NCBI GenBank assembly: GCA_045542735.1
Contig: JAZQLQ010000026.1
Coordinates: 124,001-188,000 of the forward strand
Length of the DNA stretch: 64,000 bases
DNA from: UBA2882 sp045542735
GTDB lineage: Bacteria; Bacillota; Clostridia; Lachnospirales; Lachnospiraceae
Reading direction: 5' to 3'
Shown: positions 59,233 through 64,000 of the stretch, one piece after another
How positions within the stretch are numbered: the stretch's first letter is position 1
Layout of the letters: the number at the start of each line of letters is the position of its first letter
Position numbers and translations under genes: made by a program
Notes under the pieces: model-generated
The model's input: only the letters and a program-made list of their open reading frames with translations
Told to the model about the DNA's origin: nothing
The model's database searches: none

Positions 59233-60798
59233 ATGAAAAAGTATATTGGTATTTTAGTTGCTGTTGCAGCTTTTGTTTTGGTGTTCGGGGCAATTCTTAC
59301 TCCGGTACAGGCGGAAGAGGCAGATGGCAAAATTGAAAATGGTATCTATATCGGTAATGTAGACGTTTCCGGACTTTCCGAAGAGGAAGCGATTCAGAAG
59401 GTACAGGCATATATTGATGAAATTGGTCAGGCAGAGATTACTTTAAATGCCATGAACAACAATTCCCATACCATTTGTGCAGAGGATATCGGCTTGACAT
59501 GGATCAATGCAGATGTTGTCACACAGGCTGTGGAAACCGGAAAAACCGGTAACATTGTTCAAAGATACAAGGCCTTAAAGGATTTGGAGCATGAGAATCT
59601 GGTTTTACCGTTAGAGTTTACGGTAGATACACAGGCAGTGCAAAACATTATTGCGGAAGAATGTGCGGCATATAATGTAGAAGCTGTGGATGCAACTTTA
59701 AAAAGAGAAAATGGTGAATTTGTGGTTGAACCCGGTATCACAGGTGTTGTGATTGATGAGGCGGCATCTGCAGAGGCGATTGCCACATTCATGACAACAG
59801 AGTGGGATTATCAGAATGCAACCATTGATTTAGTTGTTACTACCGATGAACCTCGCGGTACAGAAGAAGAGTTATCCCAGCTGACAGATTTGTTGGGAAC
59901 ATTTACTACAAGCTATAAGTCATCCGGTTCCAATCGTTCCGGTAATGTGGCAAATGGATGTAGTTTGATTAACGGCACTACTTTATATCCCGGAGATGAG
60001 ATGTCTGTTTACGAGATGATTAGTCCTTTTACAGAGGAAAATGGTTATTTTATGGCAGGTTCTTATTCCGGTGGTTTGGTTGTAGATTCCCTTGGCGGAG
60101 GTATCTGTCAGGTGTCCACAACACTTTACAATGCAGTGTTGTTAGCTGAGTTAGAGGTCGTTGAGAGACACAATCATTCCATGATTGTTAATTATGTGGA
60201 CCCTTCTGCAGATGCGGCTATTTCCGGCACACAGAAGGACTTCAAGTTTGTAAACAATTTAGATCATCCGGTTTATATTGAGGGTATTACCGAAGATAAA
60301 AAGATTACATTTAATATTTATGGTGTAGAGACCAGACCGGAAAACAGAGTGGTGACTTATGAAAGTGAGATTTTAAGTACTACTCCGGCAGCGGGTGAAA
60401 AGGTTGTTGCAGATCCAAGCAAACCGGTTGGTTATATTGATGTACAAAGTGCACACACAGGATATGTGGCACAGCTTTGGAAGGTTGTTACGGTTGATGG
60501 CGTAGAGGAAAGTCGTGAGTTAGTTAATAAGAGTACTTATAAAGCGGCTCCACGTACCGCAGCAGTAGGTACAGCTACGGCAGACCCCAATATTGCCAAT
60601 TTGATAAATGCAGCGATTGCAACACAGAGCATTGGTTATGTACAGTCTGTATTGACAGGTACAGCGACCCAATCTCCGGATCAGGTATTGCAACAACAGG
60701 CAGCAGCGGCAGCTGCAGCTCAGCAGCAGGCGGCAATTCAGGCGCAGCAACAGGCAGCAGCAGATGCGGCGGCAGCGGCAACTCAGCCTGCACAATAG
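59233..60798 (+). CDS. VanW-family protein with a putative peptidoglycan-binding domain
   Basis: The 521-aa protein has a signal peptide (about 1-27), one or two repeats of a PG_binding_4-like domain (IENGIYIGNVDVSGLSEEEA; a second before 220) and a VanW domain with LYPGDEMSVYEMI, GGGICQVSTTLYNAVL and HPVYIEG. The VanW domain occurs in glycopeptide-resistance clusters and many other clostridial envelope proteins; its function is unknown. The last 60 residues are very rich in Gln and Ala. AAGGAGAG lies before the ATG. Confidence 0.85.
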   Translation: MKKYIGILVAVAAFVLVFGAILTPVQAEEADGKIENGIYIGNVDVSGLSEEEAIQKVQAYIDEIGQAEITLNAMNNNSHTICAEDIGLTWINADVVTQAVETGKTGNIVQRYKALKDLEHENLVLPLEFTVDTQAVQNIIAEECAAYNVEAVDATLKRENGEFVVEPGITGVVIDEAASAEAIATFMTTEWDYQNATIDLVVTTDEPRGTEEELSQLTDLLGTFTTSYKSSGSNRSGNVANGCSLINGTTLYPGDEMSVYEMISPFTEENGYFMAGSYSGGLVVDSLGGGICQVSTTLYNAVLLAELEVVERHNHSMIVNYVDPSADAAISGTQKDFKFVNNLDHPVYIEGITEDKKITFNIYGVETRPENRVVTYESEILSTTPAAGEKVVADPSKPVGYIDVQSAHTGYVAQLWKVVTVDGVEESRELVNKSTYKAAPRTAAVGTATADPNIANLINAAIATQSIGYVQSVLTGTATQSPDQVLQQQAAAAAAAQQQAAIQAQQQAAADAAAAATQPAQ

Positions 60799-60820
60799 AT
60801 GATATAAAATTAATTTTATT

Positions 60821-60859
60821 CTTTAGGAAGTCCGTTCGTTATGAGCCGACTTCCTAAAG
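60821..60859 (+). terminator. Inverted repeat after the VanW gene, possible terminator
   Basis: CTTTAGGAAGTC and GACTTCCTAAAG form a perfect 12-bp stem with a 15-nt loop. Only two T follow, so it is a weak terminator or an RNA-stabilising stem. Confidence 0.5.
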
Positions 60860-60897
60860 TTGTATGTAAGAATACTACATAGATTGAGGAAAAAGAC

Positions 60898-61887
60898 ATG
60901 AAGATAGGCAAAGTGCCGGAGAATGTGTTAAAGCGTTCTATCTTAAAACAAATAAAGACAAAACGAGCCGAAGTGTTGGTAGGAGCAGGTGTTGGTGAAG
61001 ACTGTGCTGCCATTGCCCTGGCACCCGATGAAGTGATGGTACTATCCACGGACCCCATTACCGGAACAACTAAGGATATCGGAAAGTGGGCAGTGATGGT
61101 GTCGGCAAATGATATTGCGTCCAGTGGTGCAGAGGTTATTGGTATGCTGGTATGTGCCATGCTTCCGCCGGACATATCAGAGGCAGAGTTAAAGGAAGCC
61201 ATGCAGCAGATAGAGACTTCCTGTGAAGAGTTGAACATTCAAGTGGTTGGTGGTCATACAGAGATTACAGATGCAGTGACACGCCCTATACTGACTATGA
61301 CGGGAATCGGCAAAGTAAAGAAGGATAAACTTCTGGCCACAGGTGGTGCAAAGCCCGGTCAGGATATTGTGGTAACCAAATGGATTGGTTTGGAAGGGAC
61401 TTCTATTTTGGCAAAAGAGAAGGAAGAAGATCTTCTTTCAAAATTCCCCAGACATTTGGTGGATGAAGCAAAGGACTATGACAGGATGATGTCTGTCATA
61501 CCGGAGGCTGCAATCGCCGTTAAGTCCAACGTGAGTGCTATGCATGATATCACGGAGGGCGGTGTCTTTGGAGCCCTTTGGGAGTTGGCAGAAAGTGCAG
61601 GCGTTGGACTGACAGTTGACTTGAAGAAGCTTCCCATCAAACAAACAACGGTGGAGATATGTAATTTTTATGATATTAATCCCTATGAATTGATGTCGTC
61701 AGGAAGTATGTTGATGGCAACGGATAACGGTCATGACCTGGTGCGTGCATTAGAGGAAGCACATATCCATGCTGCTGTCGTAGGGAAAGTGACGGATAGC
61801 AACGATAAGATAGTGATAAACGGCGACGAGACCAGATTTTTGGAGCCGCCGAAAACCGATGAATTGTATAAAGCCTTACAGATGTAG
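60898..61887 (+). CDS. AIR synthase-related protein (HypE/ThiL-like fold)
   Basis: The 329-aa protein has the PurM/ThiL/HypE/SelD fold: VGAGVGEDCAAIAL with the acidic ATP-binding motif, the STDPITG and ANDIASSGAEVIGM blocks, GGHTEIT, and the C-terminal HDITEGGVFGALWELAE. Stand-alone AIR-synthase-like proteins of this type use ATP on unknown substrates; the HypE C-terminal Cys is not present, so it is not the hydrogenase maturation factor. GAGGAAAAAG precedes the ATG. The Lrp-type regulator starts 17 bp downstream. Confidence 0.8.
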   Translation: MKIGKVPENVLKRSILKQIKTKRAEVLVGAGVGEDCAAIALAPDEVMVLSTDPITGTTKDIGKWAVMVSANDIASSGAEVIGMLVCAMLPPDISEAELKEAMQQIETSCEELNIQVVGGHTEITDAVTRPILTMTGIGKVKKDKLLATGGAKPGQDIVVTKWIGLEGTSILAKEKEEDLLSKFPRHLVDEAKDYDRMMSVIPEAAIAVKSNVSAMHDITEGGVFGALWELAESAGVGLTVDLKKLPIKQTTVEICNFYDINPYELMSSGSMLMATDNGHDLVRALEEAHIHAAVVGKVTDSNDKIVINGDETRFLEPPKTDELYKALQM

Positions 61888-61904
61888 GCAGATTGGAGAG
61901 AGTT

Positions 61905-62387
61905 ATGAGAGAGCGTTTATTAAGCATTATCGAGAAGAACAGCCGTATTGATATCAAAGAATTGGCAATTATCATGGGAGAGCCTGAAATTGATGTTGCC
62001 AATGAATTGAAAGCCTTGGAAGAAGAAGGTATTATCTGCGGTTACCATACTATGATTGACTGGGAAAAGACCAGCATTGAAAAAGTATCTGCATTGATTG
62101 AGGTACGTGTGACACCTCAGCGCGGACAGGGATTTGACAATATGGCAGAGCGTATTTACAAATATCCGGAAGTAAACTCTGTATACCTGATTTCCGGAGG
62201 CTATGATTTATTGATTTCCTTAGAAGGAAAATCCTTAAAAGAGATTTCTGCATTTGTATCCGACAAGTTGTCTACTTTGGATTCCGTACTTAGTACAGCA
62301 ACGCACTTTATTTTAAAGAAGTACAAAGATCACGGTACTATTTTAACAAAAGCATATGAAGATGAAAGAATGAAGGTGACACCATGA
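61905..62387 (+). CDS. Lrp/AsnC family transcriptional regulator
   Basis: The 160-aa protein has an N-terminal helix-turn-helix (RIDIKELAIIMGEPEIDVANELKAL is not a long loop but a two-helix reader with a wing at GIICGY) and a C-terminal RAM domain (VRVTPQRGQGFD, VYLISGGYDLLI). It overlaps the aminotransferase gene by 4 bp. The pairing suggests it controls, or is controlled by, an amino acid that the enzyme handles. The ATG at 61905 with GGAGAG upstream is chosen over the TTG at 61893. Confidence 0.85.
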   Translation: MRERLLSIIEKNSRIDIKELAIIMGEPEIDVANELKALEEEGIICGYHTMIDWEKTSIEKVSALIEVRVTPQRGQGFDNMAERIYKYPEVNSVYLISGGYDLLISLEGKSLKEISAFVSDKLSTLDSVLSTATHFILKKYKDHGTILTKAYEDERMKVTP

Positions 62388-63562
62388 GAGATCCATTATC
62401 CAAACAGATTAAAGAAATTAAGCCCTCAGGTATCCGTAAATTCTTTGATATCGTAAGTGAGATGAAGGACGCAATTTCCCTCGGTGTTGGTGAGCCGGAT
62501 TTTGATACACCTTGGCATGTGCGTGATGAGGGTATTTATTCCTTAGAAAAAGGACGTACTTTTTATACATCCAATGCAGGTTTAAAAGAGTTAAAGGTGG
62601 AGATCAGCAACTACATGAAACGTAGTCAGGATCTCGATTATGATTACAATAAGCAGGTAATTGTCACAGTTGGTGGTTCTGAAGCTATTGATATCGGGCT
62701 CCGTGCTATGCTTGATCCCGGTGACGAAGTGTTGATTCCCCAGCCTTGTTATGTATCTTATGAGCCTTGTACCATTTTGGCAGGGGGCGTACCTGTTATT
62801 ATCGATTTAAAACATGAGAATGAGTTCCGTCTCACAGCAGCAGAGCTGGAAGAGGCAATTACAGACAAAACAAAAGTATTGATTTTACCTTTCCCCAACA
62901 ATCCTACAGGTGCCATTATGGAGAAAAAGGATTTGGAAGCAATTGCAGAGGTCATTATCAAACATGATTTGTATGTGATTTCTGATGAAATTTATGCAGA
63001 GTTATCCTATAAAGAAAAACATGTATCTATTGCGACTATTCCCGGCATGAAGGAAAGAACCATCTTAATCAATGGTTTTTCCAAGGCATATGCTATGACC
63101 GGATGGAGACTTGGATACGCATGCGGACCGGAAAACATTATTGAGCAGATGATCAAGATTCATCAGTTTGCTATTATGTGTGCACCTACCACCAGCCAGT
63201 ATGCGGCGGTAGAAGCATTGAAAAACGGCGATGAAGATGTAAAAGAGATGCGTGAGGCATATAATCAGAGACGTCGTTACCTGATGTATGCATTTAAAGA
63301 GATGGGATTGGAATGTTTTGAGCCTTATGGTGCATTTTATGTTTTCCCTTGCATCAAAGAATTTGGTATGACCAGTGACGAATTTGCGACCCGCTTCCTG
63401 GAGGAAGAAAAAGTAGCAGTTGTCCCCGGTACGGCATTTGGTGATTGCGGAGAAGGATTCCTTCGTATTTCTTATGCGTACTCTTTGGATAATCTGAAGG
63501 TGGCAATCGGACGCTTGGCTGACTTTGTAGAAAGATTGCGGAAAGAGCAGGGAAGAGCATAG
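62384..63562 (+). CDS. Class I/II pyridoxal-phosphate aminotransferase
   Basis: The 392-aa protein fits fold-type I aminotransferases: GVGEPDFDTP near the start, the PLP ligand motifs SEAIDIG and PFPNNPTGA, SDEIYAEL, the Schiff-base Lys234 in NGFSKAYAMTGWRLGY, and the carboxylate-binding Arg in FLRISYA. It most likely transfers an amino group from an amino acid such as aspartate, alanine or an aromatic one; the specificity cannot be told. It is coupled by ATGA overlap to the Lrp-type regulator and followed directly by trmL. Confidence 0.9.
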   Translation: MRDPLSKQIKEIKPSGIRKFFDIVSEMKDAISLGVGEPDFDTPWHVRDEGIYSLEKGRTFYTSNAGLKELKVEISNYMKRSQDLDYDYNKQVIVTVGGSEAIDIGLRAMLDPGDEVLIPQPCYVSYEPCTILAGGVPVIIDLKHENEFRLTAAELEEAITDKTKVLILPFPNNPTGAIMEKKDLEAIAEVIIKHDLYVISDEIYAELSYKEKHVSIATIPGMKERTILINGFSKAYAMTGWRLGYACGPENIIEQMIKIHQFAIMCAPTTSQYAAVEALKNGDEDVKEMREAYNQRRRYLMYAFKEMGLECFEPYGAFYVFPCIKEFGMTSDEFATRFLEEEKVAVVPGTAFGDCGEGFLRISYAYSLDNLKVAIGRLADFVERLRKEQGRA

Positions 63563-64000
63563 ATGCATATTGTATTACATCAGCCGGAGATTCCGGCAAA
63601 TACAGGAAATATCGGCAGGACCTGTGTGGCTACAGGGACAAGCCTGCATTTGATTGAGCCTTTGGGCTTCAGTCTTAGTGAGAAGGCATTAAAGAGAGCC
63701 GGTATGGATTATTGGAAAGATTTGGATGTGCATACATATACCAATTTTGAAGCTTTTAAAGAAGCGCATCCCGATGCAAAAATATGGATGGCGACAACCA
63801 AAGCCAAACATGTATATTCCGACGTGGAGTTTGGACCCGATGATTTTATTATGTTTGGTAAAGAGAGTGCCGGGATTCCCGAGGAAATATTGGTGGATTA
63901 TGAAGAAACCTGTATCCGTATCCCCATGGAGCCGGCTATCCGTTCTTTGAACCTATCCAATTCGGTGGCAGTGGTTCTTTATGAAGCACTCCGCCAGCAG
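63563..64000 (+). CDS. trmL: tRNA (cytidine(34)-2'-O)-methyltransferase (partial, C-terminus cut)
   Basis: The frame starts directly after the aminotransferase stop and runs to the window edge (146 residues seen of about 150-170). It shows the SPOUT methyltransferase pattern of TrmL/YibK: HQPEIPANTGNIGRTC, LHLIEPLGF, KRAGMDYW, MFGKESAGIP, and the knot motif RIPM...RSLNLSNSVAVVLYEALRQ. The enzyme methylates the wobble base of tRNA-Leu. Only a few C-terminal residues are missing. Confidence 0.92.
   Translation, partial: MHIVLHQPEIPANTGNIGRTCVATGTSLHLIEPLGFSLSEKALKRAGMDYWKDLDVHTYTNFEAFKEAHPDAKIWMATTKAKHVYSDVEFGPDDFIMFGKESAGIPEEILVDYEETCIRIPMEPAIRSLNLSNSVAVVLYEALRQQ

Noticed and set aside
60604..60795. 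CAG/GCA-rich tail of the VanW gene as a separate repeat element
   Set aside because: It simply encodes the Gln/Ala-rich C-terminus of that protein; no independent feature is supported.

Overview
The window reads as chromosomal DNA of a low- to mid-GC Gram-positive anaerobe, most likely a Lachnospiraceae (Clostridia). The inference rests on AGGAGG-type ribosome sites, TTGACA/TATAAT promoters, U-tailed terminators, frequent GTG/TTG starts, lipobox lipoproteins, a SpoVK-like ATPase, a VanW-family protein, an HD-GYP protein, a Rpn-type nuclease-like protein and many polytopic membrane proteins. No sequence search was possible, so family names come from motifs and recall.

Layout. 1-4.3 kb: the 3' end of a probable ftsH, a cytoplasmic GH13 alpha-glycosidase, tRNA-Tyr and tRNA-Leu, and a SpoVK/CbbX-like AAA+ ATPase. 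4.3-8.8 kb: an acyltransferase-3 membrane protein, a NhaC-type antiporter, a small membrane protein and a MATE exporter. 8.8-11 kb: a Rpn/PD-(D/E)XK protein and an alpha/beta hydrolase, separated by a 307-bp spacer holding a 28-bp TetR-like palindrome and a 52-nt three-way-junction inverted repeat. 11-17.1 kb: a tight co-directional run of small membrane proteins and lipoproteins of unknown role, with a metallophosphoesterase and a DUF218 (YdcF/SanA-like) protein. 17.1-21.9 kb: a PlsC-like acyltransferase, an orphan membrane-anchored solute-binding protein, and a metal-resistance module (HMA chaperone, ZntA-type P-ATPase, ArsR/CadC-type sensor) with a visible promoter and operator. 21.9-30.7 kb: an orphan hybrid histidine kinase, a second MATE exporter, then iron-type alcohol dehydrogenase, ketopantoate-reductase-like enzyme and GH3 beta-glucosidase in a row.

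30.7-31.1 kb carries a gene too small for routine ORF calling: a 31-aa holin-like type I toxin whose Shine-Dalgarno is locked in a hairpin, with a convergent antisense RNA promoter and a shared bidirectional terminator. The predicted antitoxin RNA 5' region is a diverged copy of the toxin mRNA leader. 31.1-42.9 kb: a BspA-like leucine-rich-repeat protein, DUF554, a heterodimeric ABC exporter pair with complementary degenerate sites, a large internally duplicated lipoprotein, and an XRE regulator, DUF815 ATPase and DUF4422 protein series. 43 kb: tRNA-Phe, tRNA-Gly(TCC), tRNA-Gly(GCC).

44.2-51.4 kb (minus strand) is the most unusual operon: ABC-2 ATPase, a membrane protein with FDPMTG repeats, two ABC-2 permeases, and a 922-aa protein fusing an acyltransferase-3 membrane domain to a complete MalG-type ABC permease domain. 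51.4-59 kb: HD-GYP protein, PfkB sugar kinase, an AT-rich insert with an isochorismatase-family hydrolase and 60-bp degenerate repeats, D-lyxose ketol-isomerase, a B12-binding radical SAM protein, endonuclease III, a DnaQ-like exonuclease, and a convergent TPR-like protein. 59-64 kb: a 33-aa membrane peptide with its own strong promoter, a VanW-domain protein, an AIR-synthase-related protein, an Lrp/AsnC regulator, an aminotransferase and the start of trmL.

Functional links that can be read from the layout: metal sensing and efflux (19.3-21.9 kb), glycan use (GH13, GH3, lyxose/mannose isomerase with PfkB kinase), and envelope or export functions (MATE x2, ABC exporter pair, ABC-2 operon, VanW). 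No CRISPR array, rRNA, insertion sequence or prophage was seen.
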